Part shown: positions 12,051 to 25,621 of the stretch, in pieces
Layout of the letters: the number at the start of each line of letters is the position of its first letter
Numbering within the stretch: position 1 is the first letter of the stretch
Source: Ochotona curzoniae
Lineage: Eukaryota > Chordata > Mammalia > Lagomorpha > Ochotonidae
Direction: 5' to 3'
Length of the DNA stretch: 64,000 bases
Assembly: GCF_017591425.1 (NCBI RefSeq)
Contig: NW_024466512.1
Coordinates: 25,101,501-25,165,500, forward strand
Translations under genes and position numbers: made by a program
The notes under the pieces: generated by a model
Database searches by the model: none
The model's input: the letters and a program-made list of their open reading frames with translations, nothing else
What the model was told of the DNA's origin: nothing

Positions 12051-15000
12051 TAACAGATCATCAGAAAGCCAAAGGCAGCCTCCACAGGCTGCTCTAAACC
12101 CAGAAGCAGCTGTGCGCCTTTCAGGGCTAGCCCTCTGGGATAGTCAAGCCCAGTTCTAGGTGTTTTAACAAGGCATCAGGTGTCTGCAGCTCGCATTACA
12201 TAGTACGCAGTTCTTTCCTGCTTGCTTCCTAGGTTCACTCCTCAATTGGATTGCCGTCCACACATGACAGGGACAGCTCCAGGATAGAAAGAGGGCAAAA
12301 ACCTTAATTCAAAGTAACTATACTGAAGTGATGCCTTCTACTGATGATTTATCTGAACAGTAAGAAAATTTGCCTGTGCTGTAAGTGATGCATGAAAGAT
12401 CCCACTGGAAAGTACAACATAGGAAAGGATGAAGCGTACCTTTTCCAGCCATACTGTTCCAAGCAACAGTGAGGCATGAAACCCACAGACTATCATTCGT
12501 TTGGATGAAGCTGTTTACAGTCTCTACTATGGAATTTGAGGGACTATGCAACTAACAGTGGCAGGGACAGACTTCTGGAGGAAACCCCAGCTGAAGGATG
12601 AGGGCTGTCAGCCTTCCGGTGGCACTTGAACCTGCTACAGACGCGAGGAAGTGCTAGGGATGAGGCTTTGGACCCCACAAAGGTGGCTATCTGCATGCTG
12701 CCCTCCCACACTAGGGGCATCCCACGGAACAGAGAATGGGTCTTCTGAAGAGGGCCCAGCTCTGGGGGAGTTGTGGAGGGGCTCCCCTTTTGGCTTCTCA
12801 GGCATCTTCCAGCCCCTCTGGAAACTCAGAAGGAATACCAATGCCCTCTGGACATCAGCTTCAGATCCAACCTTGGGGTTGTCATGCCACTGAGTAAATA
12901 TAAAACCAGGAGAATTCCTCATATGGAATCCAGAATGTGGGCTGGACCACCCTCGGATATGATAGCAAGCCATACTTGGAGCGGCTAGAGGAAGGTCTTG
13001 GCAAGTGATGGAAACAAGCGTTGACACCAAGCTTGCAGGTGGAAATGTCTAGCACACAGCTTTGCCAGCATCTGAGGGGTCAAACGGCCTTCCAGAGGTG
13101 ACCCTGAATCTTTTTTCTCTATTAAAAAAATTAACTGAATCAACAAAGATGAGATTCAATAAAAACAATTTTAAACTGTAAAGTGTCCTAATTATGGCTA
13201 TTTGAATCTTAAGTCTACTCAAATGTAGTATTCAAAGTCTAAGTTGATTTGAAAGATGATCCATGGCAGGTTAGGTATATAACCTAATTTTTCAAATTCA
13301 CTCTAGAATGGGAGAAGGCTGTTATTTTGAAGAGAACTTTTAAAACAATAAGAACTTGGAAAAGTAGAGGAATGAATAATAAACCTGAAACTGGGAAAGT
13401 TTCACTCACTTTTTATCACTTAACTTCTTCCTAACCTGACACAAGCACCTCACAAGGTAGGCTACATGCACCAAGAGGCACTCTTACAGGTAAGAGTCTA
13501 CATACCTAACAGTGGCAAATATCAGTTAGTCACCACAAAAATAATATCCAGTGACAATTATGTGAAAACATACTTTTTAAACCTTTACAAGCATTTTTAA
13601 AATATAAATGAACATACTTATAAAACGTATTAATGCTTCTGTGCAACTTAATGCTGAGAGAGGGTTGCCAACATATACACTCAGCAGTTTCATTAATATA
13701 GGTAGCTCTTGAATGGCCCAAATCAAATACATCAAAAAAGAAAAAAAAAAGACTCATGGGATAGAGGAGATTTTTTTTTTTAAAATGAGGGCTTCACCTA
13801 AAATTGTAAGCTTCACTATCTATGAAATTCAACATAACTCTCAATTTCTCACAATGAAATGCAGTTCTTCAGTTTTACCCAATCATCAGATGTTTCCATG
13901 TTATACAATAAACCTCTATCAGGATGAAGAGGCCTGTTTTATCACGATTTGCATGAAAAAAAAGTCCATCTGAGTTTATCTAAAGAGATCTGAAACAATC
14001 TAAATGGAAATTTTTCTTAAAAAAGAGGGCAGCAGCTGTCTACACAAGCCTATTTTGGTGACAGAACATGTGAAAGAAGCTAGTTGAGGCTCTGACTACC
14101 AAACCTCTTTCGCAGGATGGCCCAATGGAAATGTCAAACACACACTGCTTTTTCAATGGAGCAGTGTCATAGGCACTGAGTTAAAGCCAACACACCTGTC
14201 TTAGGCTTCAATAAGCAAAAGCAAATGAAGCCGATTACAAGGACTGCAGTTCTCACTTCTGAGCCAGAGCAGAGACTGAACTGCTGTGGACAGGAGTGAC
14301 ACTGTAGCATTTAACTACTTACACAGCACTGATCAGGCAAAACGGCCACCTACTCCCTACAAGTGCATTGTTACCAGAATGCACTGGCTGAAGGGTCGAA
14401 TCTGGGAGTGGTAAAAGTGTGAGTGCACTACAATATGCTGTAGCTGCTTCCTCCACCTTTCCCTGACTCAGCGTGTTTAGCTCTTTCTCAGCCTGGTGTC
14501 CAATGGTCCTGGCAATGCCCATGGAAACATGACATCATTTTTAGAATACCTGGCTTGTGCTCATTATTTAGCCTGGTGTACTGCATGGGGGAAAAAGAAC
14601 TGCACTGTAAAACTGGGATTAGGAGACAAGCGTGGTTGATAACCACAAGCAAATAAACCCCAAAGCCTGGGTGCACAAACACCCTTCCACTCTTGTATCA
14701 CTGGAAGTACATCTTGGATTTCTCTGAATATGGAAGCACTCTGGTAGGGAAGAAAACAATATGGTCATTCTCAATATAAACATCAAATTACAGCCAACAG
14801 ATTTTTTTTCCCCCAAAAGTACAACGACAACTTTGTTAGAGTGCTAGTCAGTTTGAAAAGCCAAAAATGAAGAGGATGGTAAGTGATGGTGACATATTCT
14901 GGGGTGGTGACTAATTTCTAAAGATCATAAACTGAAACTACACCTATGACAGTGTTTTTGTCCCATGAGCACATTATTTAAGAGTCCATGATTAAAGGTG

Positions 15001-15641
15001 AAAGGAGTGACCAACAATGAGTAGTATCTTCTTCCCCTCAAAGGGAGAAACATTAACCTTTTAAAATAATTCTAAGTTCTTTGCATTTTCCATATAACAT
15101 AATAATGATTTGGTTTAGCTTTCAAATATCATCGGAACAAGCAGGACGGAGGGGGAAGTTCACTGCCAGGGTCTGCGGGGTGGGACACCTGTTCGGGGAC
15201 AGAGCTGCAGGGCGGCTGTTGGAAAGCTCCTTTCATGTGCATGATGGTGGTCTTCTCGGCTACAGTACAAGTGCGTGTGCATCAAGTATAAAATACAAGC
15301 CTTTGATCACATAGATCAGCTTTTTAGCTTTTGTAAATCTAAAAACAAAAAGGATAAATAAGGCACTGTACTTTTTAAAACAAAAACTGCTTGGTTCCAA
15401 GTTTAAAACCCAAGGAACGATCACAATATAATATATAACTTCCCTTACTCAGTCTCGGAGAAGGACTCTGCAAGTTCCCCTTCTCCACCTGAGACATATT
15501 TTCTGACATCTCAAAGGGGGGGAGTGTTCTCCGTTGACTGTAACTTGAAAGGCTTGATAAGCTTATAAAAGCAGATTCAGTTAATGCAAAATAAAAGGTT
15601 ACTTCTTCAGAACTAGTTTACTCTTAGCTGCTGCTCTCTGG

Positions 15642-18600
15642 TCATTTTGCATCCAGCCGCCTCCGTTTGCTGTGTGTAGAGTCAAGCTTTGCCTTCAGCT
15701 TTCTCTTTCTCTGGGCTGCTCTGGTCTCTGAGTTTTTTGTTGAGGCTCTGGCTCGGGTCTTTCCACTGCTCTGCTTTCTGTTTGCGGCTTTCTGGGGCCT
15801 GGAGGAGGACTCACCTGTTCCCCGTTGCTTTGCAAGTTTGCTCAGTGCTTCCGAGGCAGCGGGCAGGGGAGGTCTCTTGCTGGTATTCTCTTTTTCTTTC
15901 CTGGAGGAGGGGCAGCTCTTTCCAGGGGATACTTTAGAATTCTTCACTTTATTCTCTTTCAAAGACACCTTTCTGGGCACTTGGCTGGCTCTGTCCCTTG
16001 CAGCTGGCTTCCTGGTTGGAGGGGTTTTGGTGGCTCCATCAACATGCTTCTCTCTGATGGCTCTCATTCCAGGTCCTCTGTCTCTGCTGCCCTGAGTGCT
16101 GCTGCCTTCTGTTCGCTTACGTTTATTCCGAGCTTCTGCTTTAAGCAAGATTTCAGACCCCTGCTTCCCTTTCCTTCCCTTCATTCCTTCGGTGTTCTTG
16201 GGCTTCATGGGAAACCCATCTGCATCCACTTGCAGGGCAAGCTTGGGGGACATCAGCGGGTTAATGCAAACACTCTTGCGACTCTGCTTGCTTTCCACAG
16301 CTGGACCAAATGGGCTTTCAATTTTCTCATTTCTGACCAACCGTTGCTGGGCTCTCAGTTTTCCTCGAATATTGGAATATTTTCGAAGGATCCGGGCACT
16401 AACAGGAGTAGGCGGGTTTGCTGGAGGATGGCTGTTCCTTTCTTCCTTGACGTCTTCTGGGCCATCTTCAGAATGAGGGTTGAGGCTGGCATCACTGCTG
16501 TCCTCTGGATCCACTTGGTCAGGATTCTCTCGAAGTTTGGCCCAGAGCTTCTGTGTTTTCCAATTGTTCCGAGCAGGAGTAGCTCCAGGAAATTTCTTTA
16601 AGTGTTTTTTCAAGCGTTCAGCTTGCAGGGAGCTGGGATACTGGCTGGAAGGAGGATATTTCTGAAGGGGATGCTTGACGGGCGGTACATCTCCTGGAAG
16701 TCGAGTATTGAGCTTCTTCACGATGACCAGTGAGCGCGTTTCCGTTGTCTCTAAGAACCATTTACAAATGTTAGATAATTTAAAGTTTGTCATAAACAGT
16801 GTCTGAACGGGAGAAAGCTTCTGAACCTCTAATGAACCCTTACATTTCCGTGATCTTTTCTTGCTCTTCCAAATCTCCTTTAGTTTGTCTGACCTGTTCC
16901 TTGCTCTTGGTGTTGCCTGGACTTCTTTCTCCAACTGGATCCAGCCCTTCTGAACTTTCATGTACTGGGCATTGAAGTTGGCGATAAGCTCCTGGTTTTC
17001 CTCCTCAGCACACCACTCCATAAACTTGGGCTGGTCATCCACCACTGTCTCCGTGTCGTCTTCATCCGAGGCATCTCCATTCTCGGTGGCTTCATTCTCC
17101 TTTGGCATTGGGTTTATTCGTGCAGCTTCTTGTTCTGAACTCATTTTCATAGTATCCCAAGAGTTCAGAGAATGGGTGTGTCTCAGGTTGTAGGTTGAAC
17201 AGGTCTGTCTTTTAGGCCTTGCTACCAATTTCGGCGGCTCAGCAGCATCACCATCTAAACTACTGGATGAACCAGGTGCGCTGGAAAGGGCATCACTGCT
17301 ATCACCTTTAATTGGGGCGTTTTCACTGCCTGCCTCATTCATAGTCTCCTCCATATCCTGGGCGCAAGTGGGTTCTAGCTTCTCTGACTCTTCCAGGCCC
17401 CTCTCAGAAGGAATATTTGAAGAGGGAACATGAGCATTCCTTTCCCCAGTCTTAGATTCAACGTAGATTTCCAGTCTCTCTCCAGGCAGTGGCTGTCTTG
17501 TGGTGGCTATGGGATCACTGCTGGATATAACCTCTCCTTCTTTCCCGTTGGTATCTTTTGCCAGCATGTTTTTAAAGGTCTGTCTGGTGATGACCCCACT
17601 GCCTTTGCCCTCCTGCTGCTCAGCACCTCTCTCAGTGGGACATTCACTGGCAAGTGAATTTTCAATGTCCTCCCCAGCTGCTGAATGAGAATGGTCAGCA
17701 GGAGCACCCTCAGGTGTTGTCCTGCCTGCATGACCTTCCTTTTTAGCATGTTTTGCACTAGGAATTTTAGAAGCCTTGACCTCAGGACAACGAGAGGAAT
17801 CTAAACTCTGATTTCTGAGGAGTCTTTCAGCAGAGGGAGAATCAGAAAGCTGGCTCCTTAAGCATCTGTCGGAGGCCTTGGGGAATTTTTTACTTTTTTT
17901 CTTCTTGCCCAAATTCTCTTCAGGTAAATCAACGGTTACATCGCCTGTATCTTTTTCTGAAGAGGATTTTGTATCACTGTCCTCTGCCTTTACTGGTTCT
18001 TTACCACCTGCTGTCTCACAGTCCTCAATCTCACTGCTGAGGTCTTCACTAGCAGAAATGCTGCCTTCCTTCAGGCACAGGGTGGCATCCAATGCCTGAG
18101 TGTCTTCCATTGTGGCCTCAAGACTGATGCTTTGGTCATCCTTGGCCTTCCCCAGACTTGTGGTAGGCTCCAAGACTACTGGCACACTTTGATTTTCTGA
18201 GATGAGGAGACTTTCTTCTCCACTGACCACTTCAGGGGATGGAGGCCTAGAAATAGCTTCCCTACCAACACCAGTGATGTCAGTACAGGGAACCAGGGGG
18301 CAGTCTTGCGAGGCACTCATCTCCTCTACATCCAGCATTGGGTCTGGCTGCTGGTGTCCTTTAGGGGAAGACACTGTACTTGCTGTGGGAGCTGCGGCCA
18401 TGGGGCTGCTTTCTGGTCTGTCCTCTTCAGCAGGGTGAGCAGGGAGAGGACACAACAGGCTGGCAGCTGGGATTTCTTGTGACTCAAGGGAGCAGCTTGG
18501 ATCTGCTTTGTTTATCAAGCCAACCTCTGGCTCTTGAGACTCCTTTTCAGACGAAGCAGCCTGGCCTCCTTCCTCCAGCTGGGAGGTTATCCCCTGACAA

Positions 18601-19959
18601 GCTTCTTCAGGGCTCTCTTCTCTGGGAAGCTGGATGTCTACTGTGTGTCTCAGGGGTGAAGTTGTAAGGATCTGTGCAGGAGTAACCACCGCCTCAGATG
18701 CCAGCCGTGAGCAGCTTGCTTTTTCCTGGGAGTGTACATTTCTGGCCAGTGTGCGAACAGTTGGCAGCTCACAACAGTCACCATTGAAAAAATATCCTCG
18801 AGTACTCTTCCTGGCTGTCTTCCGGGAAGACAGTACTGACCTCTGATTCTCAAAGTGGCATTCTGTTATTGGCTGACTGATATATACAACATCACACTGA
18901 TTATCATAATCATTGATTCTCAACCCTGATGCCCTTTTACTTTTCCGAGCTGTCTTGATGGAGGCTGACATCATCTTGGCTCGAGAATGCCCATTAGATG
19001 CTCTGTGCCCAGCTGGCATGGGGCTTAACCAACCATCTTTGGAATGATCAAACTGGCCCTTCTCATTGGGATGTAAATGGTAACTAATCTTATTTCTTCC
19101 TAGTGAGTGAAGATGGTTCTCTTGCTTTGGCCTTGCATCATGTTCATCTGCTTCTGAGTCCTGGTGTGAAGGTGTTCTTGAGCTACACTGTAAAGCATTC
19201 TCTTTGTCAGCAGTTCCAGGAGAATTCCCCATCAAACCTGAGTCCCAAGCCTCTTCAGATAAGGCTTTGCATGAATTTCTTTGAGAAACAACATTGCTAT
19301 TGCTCTCCTCACTATGCTCAGCTGCCACTTTTACTGCATTTAAACTTTTTACTAAAGCTGAACTCTGCATATGGTCTTGGCCATCGCTGCATATTTTCAC
19401 ATTTGAGTCTTGCTCCTGTCCAGTGGTTTGTCCCTCCAAGCTTTTGGAGATATGGAGGGAGTTTAATGAGGAAGAAGTACATGCAGTGAGGTATCCTGAT
19501 GTGGAACTCGCCATTGAACTGCCAGAGCTGGGTTTAGTGGTTGCAAGTTCAGAGGCATCTGTCTGGACAAAAGTCAAGGTATTCTTTCTTCCATCTACAG
19601 GGCTTGTCCCAGTAGGAGAAGGCTCCTTCAGAGGCTGTTCATTCAAGAGCAGAGGGCTGTGAGAGCCTGATGAGTCTACAGAAGAATCTATAGAAGCAAG
19701 GGACTTTGTTTCAACACATACGGCACCTTTTTGTATGGTGCTTAGCTGGGCACAGGCAGCACTGCACAAGGACGCATCCATTGTTGCTGACTCGGAAGGC
19801 TGCAGGTCTTCGGCGTCTGGCTGAGATTCAGTGTACAAGTCGTTCAGAACACGAATTAATTGCTTCTGATGATGAGTGCACAGCTTGACCATAAAGTTCT
19901 CCAATGGAGACTTCGACTGATGGTTAGAATTTACTGCTATTGTCTCTGTTGAGTTCTCA
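15642..19959 (-). CDS. LCOR: LCOR distal terminal exon: PALI1 / C10orf12 region
   Basis: A single exon codes for 1438 residues. The acceptor (minus strand GTCTGTCTAG|TGAGAAC) lies at 19961/19959, and its first T completes a Gly codon begun in the 40132 exon. The frame then reads ENSTETIAVN... into SPLENFMVKLCTHHQKQ and ends RRRLDAK with TGA at 15644-15642. With the two upstream exons the isoform from the classical ATG is 1549 residues, close to the human long form (about 1557, from memory). PALI1 is a vertebrate PRC2.1 accessory subunit in the nucleus that stimulates H3K27 methylation. The first half is Ser/Glu-rich and mostly disordered. Two TARKS motifs lie near exon residues 339 and 384. 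A conserved block (KLSPVQTLFMTNFKLSNICKWF) near residue 1055 resembles the C10orf12/LCORL family domain. LKKFPGATPAR at 16595 aligns by counting from the C-terminus with the methylated Lys1241 of human PALI1. The end is very basic (KRKLKAKL, SKRRRLDAK), a likely nuclear-localisation signal. The frame is intact. Confidence 0.95.
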
Positions 19960-20239
19960 CTAGACAGACAAAAAGAAACAATAAATTAACATGGTTATTT
20001 GCACTATGGAATTCATCAGATGTTATTCACACTGTACACAGAGTGGTAGCCTATATACTTATGATTCAATTTAGAGTATTTCTATAAAATATAAGGCCAG
20101 CATACTGTAGCTTCAACGTTAGTGACAAAATACTTCATACTATTTAGAAATAATTTTATCTTGAGAAAAGGAATATTGAAAAATTTTTTCCTCAAAATAT
20201 AAAATTTTGGCCCCACTACTAACTCATTGATCAACATTT

Positions 20240-20568
20240 ACAGGGTGAATATCCTTAATTCAAAGACCTGAAATCTGAAATATGTCGAAATTTCATTCTT
20301 TCTCAGCAATGACATGATGCTACAAGTAGAAAATTCCACATCATGGCACTTCATTTCATGTGCAAAAATATTAACAATATTTTACAATGCCACTTTCAAG
20401 CTCTATGCATAAAGTATGTATGAAACATAATGGCAATTTATGCTTAGTCTTGGTTCCAGCCCCAAAATATCTTGTATGTATACTAAGTAACTCAAAATCT
20501 AAAAATAATGCTAAATCCCAAACACTTCTGGTCTCCATGCCTTTTGAATGCAAGATATTCAACTTGTA
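20240..20568 (+). mobile_element. Tigger-like DNA transposon (TIR type CAGGTTGAGTATCC)
   Basis: The left end ACAGGGTGAATATCCTTAA and the right end GATATTCAACTTGTA are imperfect inverted repeats. Between them are the expected ATCTGAAAT, TTCCACATCATGGCAC, CATAATGGCAATTTATGC and CAAACACTTCTGGTC blocks. The element is non-autonomous with no transposase frame. Family membership is recalled rather than searched. Confidence 0.7.
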
Positions 20569-21644
20569 TTTCTGATTTATACATGGGTATTCCTGTGAAA
20601 CAATTACTGGTTATAAGTCTACAACACTTGCAAGTATTCAGACACACTGTAATATAAATCCTGACTTAGAGGTCATAGAGAATAGGAAGTTCCTGGATGG
20701 CTTCTCAGTACAAACAATGAGCTGCATTTACACCACTCCCAGAAGTGATGCAGTAATCCTTCAGCCCCTTTCCCGGAGCTCAGAGGCACAGAAATCAACA
20801 ATTCTACATTTCAGATGTAACAAAAGCTGTATTTGAAATCTGATAAGCAAGTCCTGACTTGCAGTCTCTAAACGAGGAAACATACAGGAACATGCACTGT
20901 CAACATAAGGCAGCAGCAGAACGATGGCTTCACCAAGCCCCACTCGGTACACTGTCAGACCTAGACCTTCAATCTATACTCATCCACAGGAAACCTCTAC
21001 ATGAAAGAACCCCTCTCACACATTTTCCTAAGCTATCCAGGTTATCCAGGGATAAACCCTTCAAACCCAATCAGAAGTGTGGGGCTGCCAAAAAGGATGA
21101 TTCCAGAGTTAAGATAGGCTAAAGGTAGTTCCTGTTTGGAAGGCCTGGATACAGCTGACTGTGTTTCTATCTGTCTTTCAGCAAGCCCTTGCAGTTGCAG
21201 TGCCCTGAATTTCCTGGATGATACTTCCTCATAGGGAAAGCTGATATCACAGGCAGAAACTTTCCCTGCTACATATGCCAAAACACCAGCTCCTGGTTCA
21301 GATTTTGAAATTCATGTATGTGTATTTGTAACATTTTGCAAAATAATATTTTACACAAAGTAAACTCATGTGTAATTCCATTTTGCCACGAAATTTTGGA
21401 AGTACATGAATAAGTATCTCACAGCATCATAGTAAAAGTAAGCATGAGGGACTGTCTCCCAATCAAAGCACACTCAAGAAACATAATTAGGAGTCAATGA
21501 ACCCTAATTTGGGACAATGTAATTCAGAATTTGGATGCTGTAAAACAGCAGCATCAGAGATGCTGATACAGGCTATACCAATCTTAAAGAGCCATTTAGA
21601 ATAGTGGTTTGATATAGCTCAGATGGGAGAGATTAAACTTGCAA

Positions 21645-21940
21645 AGGATGTGCGGTAATGTAATAAGCTAAGCTTCCACTGGCAGCGTGGGCATCCCTGT
21701 GCCCTGCATCTGTCACTTCTGATCCAGGTCACTGTTTATGGCCTGGGAAAGCAGTAGAGAAGGTCATCCAAACGGGAGACCTGGAGGAAGCTTCTAGCTC
21801 CTAGTTTAAGATCAACTGAGCTCCAACCGTTGAGGCCATTTGGGGAGTAAGCCAAGGGATGGAAAATCTATTTCTGTCTCTTCTTTCTGTAAATTTGCCT
21901 TTCCAACAAAAATAAAAATAAATCTTGAAAAAAAAAACTT
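21645..21940 (+). mobile_element. Lagomorph C-type SINE
   Basis: The body blocks GCCTGGGAAAGCAGTAGAG, GGGAGACCTGGAGGAAG and CATTTGGGGAGTAAGCCA are followed by TCTGTAAATTTGCCTTTCC and an A-rich tail. Confidence 0.85.
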
Positions 21941-24900
21941 GGCAGGTGACACCAACAAAAGCTCATGTGTATCTTTTCCTAATAATAAAAGCTTCAGGAA
22001 CAATGTATTGGTGAAACGTAGGTCAGGTCACAGAGCAGGTAAGGTTCACTGCTGGCCAACTCAAAACTATTCTTAACTGGAATGACTGTATCCTTTTCTT
22101 GAAATCCTGCAGAGGAGTAAATTGTAGAATACCCTGGAAATTATATGAGTCTTGTATATTTACACTGTGATCACTGTATTTTACTGCTTGTCTTGTCAGA
22201 ATCTTAGCTTCCCAAGCAGATACAAGCTACTTGAGGATAGATAAGGAGCAGGTTGTAGGTCTTCCCATTTTACTCTAGTAAAAAGAGGGCAGGGAAGGGG
22301 GCATCATGAATGTTTCCTGGGCAGCACCACAGAATCAGAGAGCAACACCAGCAACAAAGCTGGAGGTCAGTGGCTCGTTTTCTACACATGATCTGATGAA
22401 TTTTGCTCTGTACTTGCAGAATCTTCAAAGATTCTGAATCTGAGATATCTGGTGGGCAATTTAGCCACAGGCATAAACCCATCAGTGGCTTCCTTGGAGT
22501 TGGGCATCTTTACCTGAATATTTATCTTTGTCCAGGAGCCATTAAATGGCTTTGTTCTAATAGTTAACTTTACAATTAGTATCTATTATTTAAAAAAGGA
22601 ATAAAATCACTTTTGGCTACAATCTCTAAATTACCCAGCATCCCACCGTGTCCGATTTGTTTCTAAAATTTTTGTCAACAGAATCAAGTTCAGATGAATT
22701 TTAGTTTTCTATAATTTTAATATTTTTAAAAAGTAATCTCAATTTCCTAAAGTTTACTTGTATTTTTACGTCAAAACAAAATGAGCATTAGTTATTTTTC
22801 CCTGAGTTTTAGATGGCAAGTGTTCTAGCTTTGCTTCTAGCTACCAAATTCTACCTTAGCCTTGGGTCTTGAATAAAGCCTAAATATAGCACATGACTTA
22901 ATTCAGAATATTCTTAGGCAGCTGGTAGCTTGCAGACTACCCAGAGAGCATGCGTTTTCTGCTTGCACACCATGACGCCAAAATGACCCAAAGGGAAGCA
23001 GTATGTTGTAGTTTAGTGATTACTATCTGTATCACATATTACGTCCTTCACATCTGAGTCTTTGTAAGAACAAAAATTCATTACAGAAGGTGCTATCACT
23101 TGAGTTCATGTTTCCGTTGCTTAAAAAGAAGATTCTGTAATTGTTAAGTGAAAGACTCATACATCACCACTGCAGCAGAGTAAGATAACAGGGATAGCTA
23201 GATGGGAGGACAAGGGGGAACCTGCCTGAGTCAGTTTTATCTCCTTGATGATAAATGGCTCACATGACCTTGACCACTTTTTCTGTCTTCAGTTCAATGC
23301 TTAATTCTAGAGGGTGTGGTAAAAGGATAAGATAATATTCATAAAGGCATTTAATATTCATTAAAAGGCATAGTTTCAGAATGATGTGTTGTTTCACAAT
23401 CAGATCTTTAATGATTTACTTAATGATGTTTTTTCTAGATCAGAGGTTAGACACAGCTGAACTAGCATACTTAGTCAATAATATAGTACTTAAAATTCCT
23501 GAAGGAAAGCATTCCTGTGGTTAACAGAAATTGTGGATGGTCAATGCTCATGACATTTCAGGATGAAAGATCAATCAGGGAAGAGATAACAGCAGCAGCT
23601 GAACTGACAAGTTTAAGTATCAGGAATTTTAGAATGATGGATTCAGGTGGTCTCTCCATGACTGTCTGATGGGCAAATGCAACACTACTGACGAACAAAA
23701 TACATTCTTATTGACAGAAGAAAGGTCAATAGCGACAGTGAATGACATCTGGATGGAAGCTAATCCAAGCAGCAGAAAAAGGAAGTTCCAGGAAAATAAG
23801 GCTCTCGCCTTACACCAGAGGCTACAGTTATAGGAGTTAATTCAAAAAATTAACTTGACTCATCTGTTTAAATAAGACATAATAATGAACCCCTTAAGGT
23901 ACTGAGTTCCCTAGTTATGCTCCCCATTCTTCACTTATAGTCCTATGAGCACATAAAGCGTAAGTATATTGAAATGCCTGACTAATTTTGCAGGGAAGTT
24001 CTTGCTCTAACACTGGGAAATGCATCTGTCCGTGGCTATTTTTACATCTGTATGCCTTTCACACTCAGACATAGAGCTATTCCACACTAGAGAGGGCAGG
24101 TATGAAGTGTGGAAATCTTTTTTTCAAGAAAGCTACATATAGCTGTACCTGTAAACCACTGATCAATCAATTTTATTTTTTTTCCCATGGAACTGAATAT
24201 TAAAAGGCGCAGGCAGAAACGACATTTCTCGGACTAGAAAGTGATCTCTTCAAATACCTGTTTCACAAGGGACTGAGATAGAAATTACCTACATTTAGAT
24301 TTGGATAGAGTTTAGATAGGGAAAGCCATTGACAAAATGAGGGCTGGGAAAGAATTATCCCTTCTAGGATGACTGAATCATGGAGGACTGGTTACCCCAC
24401 CCCTACAGGAGTCCCAGCCTCAGTGAGTCCCAACTGACAATGGCAGCATCACTTCTTCAGATTCTTAATGAACTACTAATGTAAAGCGGGGGGCACACAA
24501 TCTCTTTGAAAGGGCTTCTGAAGTTTACCATGTTTGAACTAAATTACCAAACACAGGTTTCAAAAGCTTATGAACTGGAGAAAAGGCATTTCCAGTGGTG
24601 ACAAAGAGACAAGAGGCACTCACTTGCTAGTTTTTCTGTACTTTAGTGCTGAAAATCTCTGATAAAACATTATTCCAAGTAGATTCCTAAATATGACAGA
24701 TGTATTTTTCCACTTTAACCAAATTTGTTAAACTGCAGTGAAAATATAGCTAAGGAGATTCTCGGAGTACAATGAGATTCTCATGCTGTTTTACATGATG
24801 TCACTTCAGAGGCAAATGTATCTACAAGCCAAAACATAATCAGAACATTATTTGGAGAGCAGAAGTGAGAAGGTGACAGGTAATTAGACACGATAGCCTA

Positions 24901-25099
24901 ACCCTTTAATTCCTCTCCAGAAGTATAATGGCCTTACCAGACCCTCTATGTCTCCCCAGAATAAAATACATGCATTAGCTTCATTTTCAAAGTTCTAATC
25001 AATGTAGTTTCTTTTCCACTTTGACTTGGATTTTTTTCATCCTCCTACCCTTTGTACTAAACTAACGCCTGTCATGTACTCTGAATCTTATTTTCAATT

Positions 25100-25280
25100 A
25101 TTGAGCATCTGTAAAGAACCTGAGGTGCTACTAAATATTTCGTGTACAGAATCTCACTTAAGGCTCACAGCAAATCTATAACTATGTAAGTACAAGCCCC
25201 TTTGATAGGTTAAGCAAGTCAGAAAGATCCAACAACTTAAGATCAGGTAGTAAGCTACTAAAGTTGCAACTACTTTATCA
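25100..25280 (+). mobile_element. MIR element
   Basis: The order ATTGAGCATCTGTAAAGAAC, GTGTACAGAATCTCACTTAA, GGTTAAGCAAGTCAGA and CAGGTAGTAAGCTACTAAAG follows the central core and 3' half of MIR (attgagcacctactatgtgcc...ggttaagtaacttgcc...agctagtaagtgg). Strongly diverged. Confidence 0.7.
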
Positions 25281-25621
25281 TATTAACAAAACTGATATTC
25301 TAAAATTAGTGTTGTAACTGCACAGAGCTTCTGACCTTGAGTTTCTCTTCCCATTGTTGTTTACACCACAGTTGCTAAAAAATAAAAGGGCTGGAATTTG
25401 TTTTTAAACAAGGCCTATTAGATTTTCTCTCAAACTTGGGACATCTCCATTTTTATTTGCTTTAAGACGGGTTCCCCAAACTTAGCTAATGCTAAAGCTT
25501 TATACGCAATTTCTTTACTGCTAATTTCATGACACAGATTTCATTCTTCTCCTAAAAAAGGTTAAGTTTGTTCAAGAATCAAACTAAACTGAAATTTAAT
25601 TAGCTAAAACTATATCCAAGA

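Larger units (their letters stand above)
5426..15641 (-). other. LCOR: Probable long 3'UTR of LCOR/PALI1
   Basis: About 10 kb downstream of the PALI1 stop contains no coding exon and only one SINE (11.0-11.3 kb) plus one old DNA-transposon relic (about 11.93-12.05 kb). By contrast, roughly one SINE occurs every 600 bp at 44.8-60 kb. The AT-rich, SINE-poor character fits a long 3'UTR of a dosage-sensitive chromatin regulator. The limits are uncertain because several AATAAA-type hexamers occur within. Confidence 0.5.

Noticed and set aside
15825..16601. 258-codon plus-strand frame, and others between 15.6 and 19.7 kb
   Set aside because: These are shadows of the PALI1 exon on the opposite strand.
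19902..19904. Start codon for a stand-alone C10orf12 protein
   Set aside because: The codon is TTG, read as Leu (SPLENFMV). The frame is open to the splice acceptor at 19959, so this is an internal exon position.
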